From the NCBI GenBank assembly GCA_039586575.1, contig JBDHKD010000002.1:68435-132434 (forward strand): a stretch of DNA of 64,000 nt, read 5' to 3'. Position 1 is the first letter of the stretch, and the number at the start of each line of letters is the position of its first letter. Shown here in pieces: positions 33,407-42,112 of the stretch. The DNA is from G020344215 sp039586575. GTDB lineage: Bacteria; Gemmatimonadota; Gemmatimonadetes; Palauibacterales; KS3-K002. The translations under genes were made by a program, and so were the position numbers. The notes beneath the pieces were generated by a model. That model was not told where the DNA came from and made no database searches. It saw only the letters and a program-made list of their open reading frames with translations.

Positions 33407-35146
33407 ATGAGGTTTGGTATCGTCAGATTCGGACGTGCAGGCCTACGGGCACTGGTAAGCGCCGCTTGCGTCGCCACCATGTCTGTTGCGCTGGCCGAAG
33501 ACGCGCAGGCGCAGCAGGAGCCCGGCGGACGCTACCGCGTTCTCGTGGTACCGATAGAGTCCAGCGCGCTGGACAGGAGGTTCGGCGAGAAAGTCGCCAG
33601 GGAGATTCGCGAACGGCTGGAGGACTTCCCGACGCACGCGCCGGTACCCGAGAATGAGGTGAAGAACGCCCTCAAGCAGTACGACCTGAAGGTGGAAGAC
33701 CTAACGTCGATCACGGCGCGCCAGCTGGCCAATCAGATGGGCGCCCAGGTCGTTTACTTCGGCACCCTCTCCGTATCGGGCTCTTCCTACGAGATCAGCG
33801 CCGGCTTCATCGACGTGCGGTCAGGCGACGAGGTGTCCGTCCCTGCGGTTCAGGTCGCGGACAGGAGCGACGAATCCGTCGATCGCGTGGCCGGAGCGGC
33901 CATCGATGCCTTCCAAGAGCAGGTGCGCTTCGTGCGCGCCCAGCAGTTCTGCGCCGAGTATGTGGGGAGCCAGCAGCCCGAGAGCGCCTTGCGCAACTGC
34001 CACGAGGCCCTCGACGTCAACCCGAACAGCGTCAACGTGCTGTTCAATATCGGGATGGCGTATCGGATCATGCACGAGCAGGGTTTGAGTGGCACGGACG
34101 GTTGGGCCGACTCCTCCATCACCTACTTCGAGAGAGTGCTCGAGCGTCAGGCCAGCCATCGCGAGGCGCTACAAAACGCCGCCTTCATGTACTCTCAGAT
34201 CGGTGAGGCCGAGAAGGCCAGCCAGCTGTATCGAACCTATCTCGAGTTCGATCCCGCCAACGTCCCGGTACGCATCAGGGTCGCCTACGACTTGGCCAAC
34301 GCCAGCTTGATGGCCGAAGCGATCGATATCATACAGGCGGGCCTGGAGATCACCGAAGGAGACGTCGACCTCCTCCAGTCGTTGGGTGACTACGCGCTGC
34401 GGCACTCGCAGGTGGACTCGACTTACGTCGACGTGGCGCTTCAGGCCTACGAGCAGGTGCTGGAAATCAAAGGCGAAGAGACCGACCTGACCATCATCAC
34501 GAACGCGATCGCTGCTTATACCCGCGCCGATCGTACCGATGAGGCCATCGCCTTCGCCGAGCGAGCCCTGGAATCCAATGCCGACAACGCGCGGCTCTGG
34601 TCGCTCTACGCCGACGCCCTCGGCCGTGCCGAGCGCTACGGCCAGGCAGCCAGAGCTATGGACAGGGTCATCGAGCTCGACCCCGCCTACGAGAGGGCCT
34701 ACCTCAAGCGCGGGCAGTTCAAGCTGCAAGGCGACGACGCCGAAGGTGCCTTAGCCGACTTCAGCCTCGCCATCGAGTCCGGATCCTCCACGGCCGATGA
34801 CGTCTTCCGCCTCTTCTGGGGCCAGGCGATCGGCGCCCGCAATAGCGGCAATCTCGGCAACGCCTTGCCATCCTTCGAATTCGCCAGCCGCTATGCTTCC
34901 TCCAGTCAGCGAGGCGAGCTCGAGTTCTGGTGGGGCTACACCTACTACCAGCTCGGCGAGCGGCTCGCCACGCCCGAGGACGCTGCGGTCAGCCAACTGC
35001 GCCGCGCACAATCCTACTTCCAAGCCGCCCAGCAACATTTCCAGCGCGCCGGCAATGTACGCAGCGAAGTCCCGCAACTCCTCGATGGCACCGACCGCTG
35101 GCTGCTCAACGTCGATGCGCGGATCCGGCGTGCCCAGCGTGGCTGA
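33407..35146 (+). CDS. Secreted TPR-repeat protein
   Basis: 579 residues from the ATG at 33407, which has AAGGGAGAGC upstream; the frame is open back to 33341, but that would start inside the tRNA. N-terminal signal peptide (RAGLRALVSAACVATMSVALAEDAQAQQ, probable cut after AQA). A first domain (about 35-165, YRVLVVPIESSALDRRFGEKVAREIRERL ... MGAQVVYFGTLSVSGSSYEISAGFID) resembles the FlgO/TolB-N-like domains that precede TPRs in many secreted proteins. Then TPR repeats from about residue 185 to 520. Likely periplasmic. Its role is not known; a terminator follows. Confidence 0.8.
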   Translation: MRFGIVRFGRAGLRALVSAACVATMSVALAEDAQAQQEPGGRYRVLVVPIESSALDRRFGEKVAREIRERLEDFPTHAPVPENEVKNALKQYDLKVEDLTSITARQLANQMGAQVVYFGTLSVSGSSYEISAGFIDVRSGDEVSVPAVQVADRSDESVDRVAGAAIDAFQEQVRFVRAQQFCAEYVGSQQPESALRNCHEALDVNPNSVNVLFNIGMAYRIMHEQGLSGTDGWADSSITYFERVLERQASHREALQNAAFMYSQIGEAEKASQLYRTYLEFDPANVPVRIRVAYDLANASLMAEAIDIIQAGLEITEGDVDLLQSLGDYALRHSQVDSTYVDVALQAYEQVLEIKGEETDLTIITNAIAAYTRADRTDEAIAFAERALESNADNARLWSLYADALGRAERYGQAARAMDRVIELDPAYERAYLKRGQFKLQGDDAEGALADFSLAIESGSSTADDVFRLFWGQAIGARNSGNLGNALPSFEFASRYASSSQRGELEFWWGYTYYQLGERLATPEDAAVSQLRRAQSYFQAAQQHFQRAGNVRSEVPQLLDGTDRWLLNVDARIRRAQRG

Positions 35147-35176
35147 GCACCGAATCTCGACCCGCTAATGGTTTGG

Positions 35177-35205
35177 AGCCCGGGCCTGGCCCGGGCTTCT
35201 TCCTT
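35177..35205 (+). terminator. Intrinsic terminator before the dcw cluster
   Basis: AGCCCGGG (35177-35184) pairs with CCCGGGCT (35190-35197) around CCTGG and is followed by TCTTCCTT. Confidence 0.8.
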
Positions 35206-35262
35206 GCCGGCTGATAAGGGCCGGGCGAGCCGCCCCGAAGAAATCCCGACAAACAAAAGTCC

Positions 35263-35291
35263 TTGACGCAGTGGGGACAGGACACTAGCTT
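35263..35291 (+). promoter_or_regulatory. Promoter of the dcw (mra) cluster
   Basis: TTGACG (35263-35268) and TAGCTT (35286-35291) are 17 bases apart; transcription would start near 35298, about 95 bases before mraZ. A TGGGG element lies in the spacer and three more follow the -10 box. Confidence 0.65.
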
Positions 35292-35317
35292 GGGGTGCGG
35301 AGTGGGGAAAAGTGGGG
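35272..35317 (+). promoter_or_regulatory. Putative MraZ operator (TGGGG repeats)
   Basis: TGGGG occurs at 35272, 35291, 35303 and 35313. The last two are spaced 10 bases start to start (AAAAG between them), the helical-turn spacing known for MraZ boxes (TGGGN repeats with 5-base gaps in E. coli; AAAGTGG-type boxes in mycoplasmas). They overlap the promoter, as expected for autorepression by MraZ. Confidence 0.6.
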
Positions 35318-35391
35318 GCAAGTGTGCCTTGCGCCCACAGCGCCCGGATCCTCGCCACCGGGCCCAACGGAATCCTGCCAGGGGAGGTTAC

Positions 35392-35823
35392 TTGACCGGC
35401 TTTCTGGGAAGCTACCTCCATCAACTGGACGAAAAGGGCCGTCTGGCGTTGCCCGCCTCGTTTCGCCGCGGGGCCGGTGAAGACGGTTTCGTCCTGATTC
35501 ACGCCTACGAGCCTGCGCTTTTCCTGTACCCGGCGCGGGCCTGGGCGGGGGTGGAGGAGCGTCTCGGAGAGCTGCTACGTCGCCAGCCGGGGGCCCGGGG
35601 GACGGTGTTGGGCCTGACGGCCAATGCGGTGGAGGTCACGCCGGACAAGCAGGGCCGCATACTCATACCGGAGCGTCTGCAGCGCGCCGCGCAGCTTGAT
35701 GCGGAGGCGCTTGTCGTAGGGGTGCTGGACAAGATCGAGATCTGGAACCCCGAGCTGTTCGAGAGCACCACGAGGGAGGCTGAGCCGGGAATTGAGGGTT
35801 ACGTGCGCCAGATCCTCGTGTAA
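35392..35823 (+). CDS. mraZ: Transcriptional regulator MraZ
   Basis: 143 residues from TTG 35392, which has a strong GGGGAGG 5 bases upstream; the protein then begins MTGFLGSYLHQLDEKGRLALPASFR, the conserved start of MraZ. Two SpoVT-AbrB-like halves are visible, each with a DxKGRhxhP signature (DEKGRLALPASF near residues 11-22 and DKQGRILIPERL near 83-94). MraZ forms rings of 8-12 subunits and represses its own cell-wall/division operon by binding TGGGN repeats, which are present upstream. First gene of the dcw cluster. Confidence 0.93.
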   Translation: MTGFLGSYLHQLDEKGRLALPASFRRGAGEDGFVLIHAYEPALFLYPARAWAGVEERLGELLRRQPGARGTVLGLTANAVEVTPDKQGRILIPERLQRAAQLDAEALVVGVLDKIEIWNPELFESTTREAEPGIEGYVRQILV

Positions 35824-35833
35824 GGGACTGGGC

Positions 35834-35990
35834 CCGGCGCCGACGGTCGAGATGTGATGGGTGGAACTAACCGGGCGGCGACCGTCGTGCGCTGGCCCCG
35901 CCGATTGGGACGGTGGGCAGGTGGCAGGGGGAGGGTTGTGTGGACCTAGGGGTAGGGCAAGGCCGTCTGTCCACCGTCTTTGAGTAGGTC
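35834..35990 (+). ncRNA. Candidate structured leader RNA between mraZ and rsmH
   Basis: Two long helices can form. Hairpin 1: CGACGGTCG (35841-35849) pairs perfectly with CGACCGTCG (35879-35887), and after a bulged T the stem continues for about 7 more pairs (35834-35840 with 35889-35895). Its 29-base apical loop holds GATGGGTGGAACTAACC. Hairpin 2: GACGGTGGGCAG (35909-35920) pairs with CTGTCCACCGTC (35967-35978), 12 pairs with one G-U. GACCTA in its loop (35943-35948) is complementary to TAGGTC (35985-35990), the likely ribosome-binding region of rsmH. This is a fold drawn by eye. An mraW RNA motif at this position is known in Actinobacteria; I cannot test similarity. Confidence 0.5.
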
Positions 35991-35994
35991 AGCC

Positions 35995-36927
35995 TTGAGC
36001 GCCAGCAGCTTCCACGAGCCGGTGATGACGGATGAGGTGGTGAGGCTACTGGCGCCGGACCGTGGCGGCCTCTTCCTGGACGGGACGGTGGGAGGTGGCG
36101 GTCACGCGGAAGCGGTTCTGCGAGCCGGGAGTCTCGTGCGGTTGCTGGCGGTGGATCGGGACGTGGAGGCTTTGGAGCGGGCGCGCGAGCGGCTTGGAGA
36201 GTACGGGGAGCGGGTCAGCTTTCACGAGGGTGATTACGCGGATGTGACGGAGATCTTCGATCTGGGGGAGGGCGCATTGGCTGGAGTTTTGTTGGACCTG
36301 GGGGTGTCCTCCCACCAGATCGATAGCCGTGAGCGCGGCTTCTCTTTTCGTCCTGGAGCGCCTTTGGACATGCGGATGACTCGGAAGGGGTCGGGACCGA
36401 CGGCCGCTGAGCTCTTGGCCCGTTGCAGCGCTGACGAGCTGGCCGAGATCTTCAGGACATACGGCGAAGAGCGGCGTGGTAGACGACTCGCCGCGGCGGT
36501 TGTTGAAGCTCGCAAGAGCGCACCGCTGGAGACGAGCGACGACCTGATGAATGTGCTGACCAGGGTCTGGGGCCGAGCGGTGGTGGCTGCGGATGCAGCA
36601 CGGATCTTCCAGGCGCTGCGCATTGCGGTGAACCGGGAGCTCGTGTCGCTCGAGCGGGCGCTGCCTGCGTTACGTGATGCGCTGGCACCCGGCGCTCGCC
36701 TGGTCGTTATCTCCTACCACTCGCTGGAAGATCGGCTCGTCAAGCGTGCGTACCGCGAGTGGAGCCGCGAGTGCATCTGCCCACCCGGCATCCCCGAATG
36801 CCGCTGCCGGGGCCGAGCGCTTGGCCGGCTACTGACCCGGTCGCCGATTCGCCCGTCCGCCGACGAAGTCTTCCGCAACCCGCGGGCGCGCAGCGCGCGG
36901 CTGCGGGCCTGGGAGCGAGCCGCATGA
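35995..36927 (+). CDS. rsmH: 16S rRNA m4C1402 methyltransferase
   Basis: Methylates N4 of C1402 in 16S rRNA using SAM (formerly MraW). N-terminal FHEPVMTDEVVRLL, the SAM motif FLDGTVGGGGHAEAVL, LLDLGVSSHQIDSRERGFSF and the C-terminal VVISYHSLEDRLVKRAYREW are all family signatures. TTG 35995 was chosen (TAGGTC 4-5 bases upstream); TTG 35980 is in frame but lies at the foot of the hairpin. Length 310. The ATG of the next gene overlaps the stop (ATGA). The 171-base gap from mraZ is the only large gap between mraZ and ftsZ. Confidence 0.94.
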   Translation: MSASSFHEPVMTDEVVRLLAPDRGGLFLDGTVGGGGHAEAVLRAGSLVRLLAVDRDVEALERARERLGEYGERVSFHEGDYADVTEIFDLGEGALAGVLLDLGVSSHQIDSRERGFSFRPGAPLDMRMTRKGSGPTAAELLARCSADELAEIFRTYGEERRGRRLAAAVVEARKSAPLETSDDLMNVLTRVWGRAVVAADAARIFQALRIAVNRELVSLERALPALRDALAPGARLVVISYHSLEDRLVKRAYREWSRECICPPGIPECRCRGRALGRLLTRSPIRPSADEVFRNPRARSARLRAWERAA

Positions 36928-37226
36928 GGTTGCGGGGAATGGGGGCCGCCTTCTCGGCGATGCTGCTCCTGGCGGCGATGTTCGTGGCCGTGCACCGGGG
37001 CGCTCGCGGACGAGCGATCGCCGAGAGCATCGGCCGATTGGGTGACCGCCTGGAGGTTATTGAGCTGAGGCGGAGCGAGCTGCGCCAGGAGATCGAGCTG
37101 CTGCGCAGCCGGCCACGGATCGTGCGGGCGGCGCGCGAGTTGGGCCTGCATGAACCCAGTGAAGAAGAACTGGTGTACTTGGACTTGAGTCACATTGCAC
37201 AGCGCGGGTGGGGAGGCTCGTCGTGA
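36924..37226 (+). CDS. ftsL: FtsL-like cell division protein
   Basis: 100 residues: a short basic N-terminus, one transmembrane helix (GAAFSAMLLLAAMFVAVHRG), then a periplasmic coiled coil (GRLGDRLEVIELRRSELRQEIELL) ending in RIVRAARELGLHEPSEEE, the shape of FtsL. FtsL joins FtsB and FtsQ at the divisome and helps activate FtsW-FtsI. Sequence is poorly conserved in the family, so the name rests on position between rsmH and ftsI plus topology. The ATG overlaps the rsmH stop, and the ftsI start lies within its last codons. Confidence 0.82.
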   Translation: MRLRGMGAAFSAMLLLAAMFVAVHRGARGRAIAESIGRLGDRLEVIELRRSELRQEIELLRSRPRIVRAARELGLHEPSEEELVYLDLSHIAQRGWGGSS

Positions 37227-39253
37227 GGTCGGAAGCGCGACAGGCTCGACGCAGGCATCTGCGGCACGGCATTCTGCAGCTGGCGCTGCTGTTGGTTCTG
37301 GCGGCCGTGCTCGCGCGGGTCTTCCAGCTCCAGGTGCTGCAGGCCAAGCTATGGCAAAAGACCGCCATCGCCCAGCACGAGGACCGTGTGCCGCTTACGG
37401 CGCCGCGCGGCACGATCTACGACCGCGAGGGTCGGGAGCTGGCGGTCAGCGTCACCGAGTACCGCATTCGGGTCGCTCCACGGGAATTGCGGGACCGGGA
37501 AGCGGATGCGGCGGTCCTGCGCAGGGTGCTGGGGCTGCGGCCGTCGGCCGGTCAACGGATCGCTGGTGGGGAGGAGCGCTGGGTCGTTCTACCGGGCAGG
37601 TACTCGGCTGTGCAGAAGGAAGAGATCGAGGCACGAGTTACCGTGGGAGTCTACCCGGAGCCGGTCATCGACCGGTTCTATCCCCGCGGCGAGCTCGCGA
37701 CTGAGATCATCGGGCGGGTCAACTTCGCCGGCCGCGGGCTGAGCGGCTTGGAGCTCAGCTTCGACTCGGTGCTTGCGGGCCAGCCCGGCGTGGGCATCTC
37801 GCGCCGGGACGCGACTGGCGCATCGGCTGCTTGGCTGACCACCGAGGTCGTTCCCCCGGCACCGGGGAGCGACATCTACCTCACCATCGATGCCGAGATG
37901 CAGGCCCTGGCGGAGTCGGTGCTCGAAGAAGCCATGAGCGAAGCCGCGGCGACCGGCGGGGATCTGCTGATCATCGATCCAAAGACCGGCGAGCTTCTCG
38001 CGGCGGCCAGTCGCAGAAACCGACTGACCGGCCGGGAACGCCACTTGACGGCTGTGACGGAGCCCTACGAGGCGGGCTCGACGCTGAAACCGTTTACGGT
38101 GGCAGCGCTCTTGTCGGAGGAGCTGGCCGATCTCTCCGACACCGTCGATACAGGGAATGGGGTGTACCGGGTTGCTGGAAGAACGATCCGTGATGAAACA
38201 CCCCACGGCTTACTGAATCTCGCTCAGACTCTTGCCGTCTCCAGCAACGTGGGGATGGCCAGGTTCGCCGAGCGCATTCCGAAGGGCGTCCAGTTCAGCT
38301 TTCTTCGCAACTTCGGCTTCGGGACGCCTACAGGCCTCACTTATCCCTCCGAATCTCCGGGACTTCTCCGACGCCCTTCGGAATGGTCTGCTCAGAGCCC
38401 GGCATCGCTGGCCATTGGCTATGAGATCGCTGTAACGCCACTGCAACTGGTGATGGCTTACGGTGCGATCGCCAACGGTGGGCTGTTGCTGCGGCCACAA
38501 CTCGTGCGCGAGGCCAAGTCCTCCAGCGGGACATTACGGTGGCAGAGCGAGCCAGAAGTCATCCGCCGGGTGGTGGAAGCGGATGTAGCAGCGACGCTGC
38601 GCGGCGTACTGGCCCACGCGGTCGCCGAGGGCACCGGGCGTAGCGCTGGTGTTCGCGGAGTCAGCATCGCCGGGAAAACCGGTACCGCCTGGCGCTTCGA
38701 CCACGAGACGGGCTACGCCGGTCATTCTTACACCTCGTCCTTTGTGGGTCTCATCCCATCGGATGATCCACAATTCGTGATCCTGGTCAAACTCGACGAA
38801 CCGAGCGGAGTGTACTACGGGGCCGCGATCGCTGCACCGGTCATGCGCACCGCCGTACGTGCCGCACTTGCGGGAAGCTACTGGTCGGCGCCGCCGCTGA
38901 TGGGGGAGCCGGAAATTCCGGACAGACAGGCGGGAGTACCAGCGGGTCAGGCGCCGATCGGTGGCCCTTACGTGTTCGCTCTCGACAGGCCACTGCTCAG
39001 AACGGGCGACGCGGATGGACGTAGTGCGCTCGAGGTCGCTAATGCATTGCCCGATGTCAGGGGTATGTCGCTGCGCGCCGCCGTTCACCAGCTGCACCGT
39101 GCAGGGTGGCGTGTCGTGGTGCGTGGAGGTGGACGTGTGGTGTCGATGGAACCGTCGGTCGGAACAGTACTGCGCTTCGGCGAGCAGGTGGTTCTCGTGG
39201 GCGGTGAGCGCGGTCCTCCGGCTCGATCTCAGAACGGGTCTACGGCAGGGTGA
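37223..39253 (+). CDS. ftsI: Septal peptidoglycan transpeptidase FtsI (PBP3-like) with PASTA domain
   Basis: 676 residues from GTG 37223 (GGGAGG upstream; GTG 37208 is in frame too). N-terminal transmembrane helix about 16-34, PBP dimerisation domain (APRGTIYDREGRELAVS), then the transpeptidase with active Ser286 in STLK, SSN at 340-342 and KTGT from Lys485. A C-terminal PASTA domain (about 605-670, ALPDVRGMSLRAAVHQLHRAGWRVVVRGGGRV) follows a Pro-rich linker. PASTA on FtsI/SpoVD-type PBPs is usual in Gram-positives and some deep-branching diderms and less so in Proteobacteria. It crosslinks septal wall with FtsW. Confidence 0.95.
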   Translation: MRSEARQARRRHLRHGILQLALLLVLAAVLARVFQLQVLQAKLWQKTAIAQHEDRVPLTAPRGTIYDREGRELAVSVTEYRIRVAPRELRDREADAAVLRRVLGLRPSAGQRIAGGEERWVVLPGRYSAVQKEEIEARVTVGVYPEPVIDRFYPRGELATEIIGRVNFAGRGLSGLELSFDSVLAGQPGVGISRRDATGASAAWLTTEVVPPAPGSDIYLTIDAEMQALAESVLEEAMSEAAATGGDLLIIDPKTGELLAAASRRNRLTGRERHLTAVTEPYEAGSTLKPFTVAALLSEELADLSDTVDTGNGVYRVAGRTIRDETPHGLLNLAQTLAVSSNVGMARFAERIPKGVQFSFLRNFGFGTPTGLTYPSESPGLLRRPSEWSAQSPASLAIGYEIAVTPLQLVMAYGAIANGGLLLRPQLVREAKSSSGTLRWQSEPEVIRRVVEADVAATLRGVLAHAVAEGTGRSAGVRGVSIAGKTGTAWRFDHETGYAGHSYTSSFVGLIPSDDPQFVILVKLDEPSGVYYGAAIAAPVMRTAVRAALAGSYWSAPPLMGEPEIPDRQAGVPAGQAPIGGPYVFALDRPLLRTGDADGRSALEVANALPDVRGMSLRAAVHQLHRAGWRVVVRGGGRVVSMEPSVGTVLRFGEQVVLVGGERGPPARSQNGSTAG

Positions 39254-40707
39254 TTCCGATCGCCACTATTCTCGCGCGTCTCGAGTCGGCCGGGCTCCTG
39301 GTGGGGCCCGGCCCTACGGTTGATTTCGAGGTATCAGGTATAAGCGCCGACTCCCGCCAGGTCGGCGCTGGAGACCTCTACTGTGCGATTCGCGGATACG
39401 TCCACGACGGTCACGCATTCCTGAATGACGCCCGTGCGGCGGGGGCCGTGGCGGCGCTTGTCGAGCGACTGCAGCCGCCGGTCGACCTGCCGCAGTTCCA
39501 GGTCACCGATACCCGGCGCGCCGCCTCCGTTGCGGCGCAAGTCGTTTTCGGTGATCCGGCCGTCGGGCTGCGGCTGGTTGGTGTCACCGGCACCAACGGC
39601 AAGACGACGACGGTCCATCTGGCTCGTCATATCCTGTCGCGGCGCTACCGCTGCGGGTCCATCGGGACACTCGGCGTTCTTGGCGCTACCGGCACAGGTG
39701 AGACGACAGGGCTCACCACTCCGGGACCGGTGGAGTTCGCGCGGAGACTGGCCGGACTCAAGGAGAGCGGTGTCGAATGCGTCGTCGCCGAAGTCTCTTC
39801 ACATGCCCTGTCGCAGGGGCGCGTCGACGGTGTGACTTTCGAGGTTGCCACGTTCACCAATCTCAGCCGCGACCACCTCGACTACCATTCCGACTTCGAG
39901 CAGTACCGCGACGCCAAAGTCCGCCTCGCCGAGATCACGGCACGCGAAGGGACGCTCGTCATCAACGCCGACGATCCGGCCTGGTCCGTCTTGCCGGCCA
40001 GGCGCTCGGTCCGCTTCGGATTGAGCTCCGATGCGGACTACACGGCGCGTGGAATCCGCTTCCGACTGGCCGGATCGAGTTGGACCCTGGTGGCGCCGGA
40101 CGCCGAAGCGGCCGTGGAGATGCCACTGCCCGGGGAATTCAACGTTTCGAACGCTCTGGCCGCAGCAGCCGTAGCAGGCGTCTTCGAACTGTCGGCGACC
40201 GAGATCGCTGAGGCGTTGGCGGAAGTGCCACCGGTGCCGGGGCGCCTCGAGGTGCTGTCGGAGAAACCGATGGTCCTGCGCGACTACGCGCATACTCCGG
40301 ACGCGCTGCGGCGAGCGCTCGCCGCGTTGCGCCCACTTGTCGAGAGACGCTTGATCGTGGTTTTCGGTTGTGGCGGTGACCGCGATCCCGGCAAACGGCC
40401 GTTGATGGGCGAGGCCGCCGCCCAAATCGCCGACTATTCGATCGTTACGTCGGACAACCCGCGGAGCGAGGAGCCCGAGGCGATTATCGCTCAGATTCTG
40501 CCGGGGGTCGGGGCCGCCGCGCATGAGACGGTCGTCGATCGCCGCGAGGCGATCAGCCGGGCACTGCAGATCGCCCAGCCGGGTGACGTGGTGTTGCTGG
40601 CCGGGAAGGGCCACGAGGATTATCAGATCGTCGGCGACGAGCGCAGACCGTTCGACGAATCCGTCATCGTCGCAGAACTGCTCGCGGAAAGCCCGGGTGG
40701 CTCATGA
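39250..40707 (+). CDS. murE: UDP-MurNAc-L-Ala-D-Glu:diaminopimelate (or Lys) ligase
   Basis: 485 residues. Mur ligase domains in order: N-terminal substrate domain (GISADSRQVGAGDLYCAIRGYVHDGH), ATP-binding GVTGTNGKTTTVHL, central domain with SSHALSQGRVDGVTF and FTNLSRDHLDYH, and C-terminal VFGCGGDRDPGKRPLMG. The motif SDNPRSEEPEAII is the DNPR form associated with meso-diaminopimelate use, so a DAP peptidoglycan is likely. The GTG start overlaps the ftsI stop (GTGA) and the stop overlaps murF. Confidence 0.95.
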   Translation: MIPIATILARLESAGLLVGPGPTVDFEVSGISADSRQVGAGDLYCAIRGYVHDGHAFLNDARAAGAVAALVERLQPPVDLPQFQVTDTRRAASVAAQVVFGDPAVGLRLVGVTGTNGKTTTVHLARHILSRRYRCGSIGTLGVLGATGTGETTGLTTPGPVEFARRLAGLKESGVECVVAEVSSHALSQGRVDGVTFEVATFTNLSRDHLDYHSDFEQYRDAKVRLAEITAREGTLVINADDPAWSVLPARRSVRFGLSSDADYTARGIRFRLAGSSWTLVAPDAEAAVEMPLPGEFNVSNALAAAAVAGVFELSATEIAEALAEVPPVPGRLEVLSEKPMVLRDYAHTPDALRRALAALRPLVERRLIVVFGCGGDRDPGKRPLMGEAAAQIADYSIVTSDNPRSEEPEAIIAQILPGVGAAAHETVVDRREAISRALQIAQPGDVVLLAGKGHEDYQIVGDERRPFDESVIVAELLAESPGGS

Positions 40708-42101
40708 TGGGCCGTTTCTCCTGGACGAGCGAGCGCATTCGCCAGGTGCTCGGCCTGCCCCCGGCACCGGAAACGTCGCGGCCCTTCACAGGCGTGTCCA
40801 CCGACAGCCGCCGCCTGCGTTCAGGAGAGTTGTTCGTGGCGCTTCGCGGCGAACGGTTCGATGGGACGGACTTTGTGGCCGCGGCGGCCGCTGCCGGTGC
40901 GGGGGGCGCGGTGGTCGAGCGGCGCCCGGATGGGGTTGCCGACGATTTCGAGCTGTTCCTCGTCGACGACGCCCTGCGGGCGCTGGGCCGGCTGGCGGCG
41001 GCCCGACGCAGTGCGCTCGATCCCATCGTCGTGGCGATCACCGGCACCAGCGGCAAGACGACCACGCGGGCGCTCATGACGGCTGCGATCGGTGACGAAG
41101 CCTATGGCAGTCCTGGGAACTTTAACAATCTGATCGGTCTGCCGCTCTCGATCCTCGCGGCGCCCGAGGATTGCCGGATCTGGGTGTTGGAGGTCGCGTC
41201 CAACCAACGTGGTGAGATCGAACGGCTGGGCCATATCGCTCGGCCCGACTATGCGGTGATCACCTCGGTCAGCGAGGGCCACCTGGACGGCCTCGGCGAT
41301 CTAGAAGGAGTGCTCGACGAGAAGCTGTCGCTGCTCGCCAGCTTGAGCGAAGGGGGCCTCGCTTTCATCGCCGATGAGCCGACCGAATTGGTCGCGCGGG
41401 CGTGTAAGGTCCTTCCTGGTGTGCGGACCGTCGGCCTCGGGCCGCAGGCCGACGAGCGGCCCCAGAGCTGGTCGGTCGCGGCCGACGGCATGGTCTGGAA
41501 GTGGGGAGGAGTCGAGTTCAGCTTGCCCGGGTTCGGGACACATCTGATCCGCGACGCTCTGTTCGCCCTCGCCGTGGCCCGCCAGCTGGGGGTCGAGCCG
41601 GGGACCGCGGCGGAGCGGCTGCGTGACGCTCAGATACCACCGATGCGTGGCGAAGTCCGCCGCGTTGGCGATCTGGTGTTGTTGATCGACTGCTACAACG
41701 CCAATCCGTCGTCGTTCCAGGCCGCCATCGAAGCACTCGCCGCCCTCGCCGGAGGCCGTCGGCGTGCCGTTCTCGCCGGCACGATGCTCGAGCTCGGCGC
41801 ACGGTCGGACGCCTTGCACGAGCAGGTAGCCGGTTGGCTACTCGAGGCCGGACCCGAGCTCATCGCGGCGACCGGCGAATTCGCCGCGGCGTTCTTGCGT
41901 TCAAAGGGTGTCTCTCACGAAGGCCTGATCGTCGAAGAACGGTTGGAGGATGGCTATCGGGAACTTTCCTCCCGATTGACAGGCGATGAGGTGGTGCTGT
42001 TGAAGGCGTCGCGCGGGATGAGATTCGAGCGCTCCATCCCGTGGTTCGAGCGCGACTTCGGGAGCGAGGGACGGATGACAGGCTCCGGGACGGGAGGTTA
42101 G
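40704..42101 (+). CDS. murF: UDP-MurNAc-tripeptide:D-Ala-D-Ala ligase
   Basis: 465 residues. FTGVSTDSRRLRSGELFVALRGERFDGTDFV opens the N-terminal domain, GTSGKTTTRALMTAAI is the ATP loop, then GNFNNLIGLPLSIL (a MurF hallmark), EVASNQRGEIERL, and C-terminal LIDCYNANPSSFQAAIEAL. It adds D-Ala-D-Ala to complete the Park nucleotide. The start is ATG 40704 or the next codon, ATG 40707. No ddl gene is found in the cluster, so D-Ala-D-Ala must be made elsewhere; alr lies at 61912. Confidence 0.95.
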   Translation: MMGRFSWTSERIRQVLGLPPAPETSRPFTGVSTDSRRLRSGELFVALRGERFDGTDFVAAAAAAGAGGAVVERRPDGVADDFELFLVDDALRALGRLAAARRSALDPIVVAITGTSGKTTTRALMTAAIGDEAYGSPGNFNNLIGLPLSILAAPEDCRIWVLEVASNQRGEIERLGHIARPDYAVITSVSEGHLDGLGDLEGVLDEKLSLLASLSEGGLAFIADEPTELVARACKVLPGVRTVGLGPQADERPQSWSVAADGMVWKWGGVEFSLPGFGTHLIRDALFALAVARQLGVEPGTAAERLRDAQIPPMRGEVRRVGDLVLLIDCYNANPSSFQAAIEALAALAGGRRRAVLAGTMLELGARSDALHEQVAGWLLEAGPELIAATGEFAAAFLRSKGVSHEGLIVEERLEDGYRELSSRLTGDEVVLLKASRGMRFERSIPWFERDFGSEGRMTGSGTGG

Positions 42102-42112
42102 CGAGGCGGACC

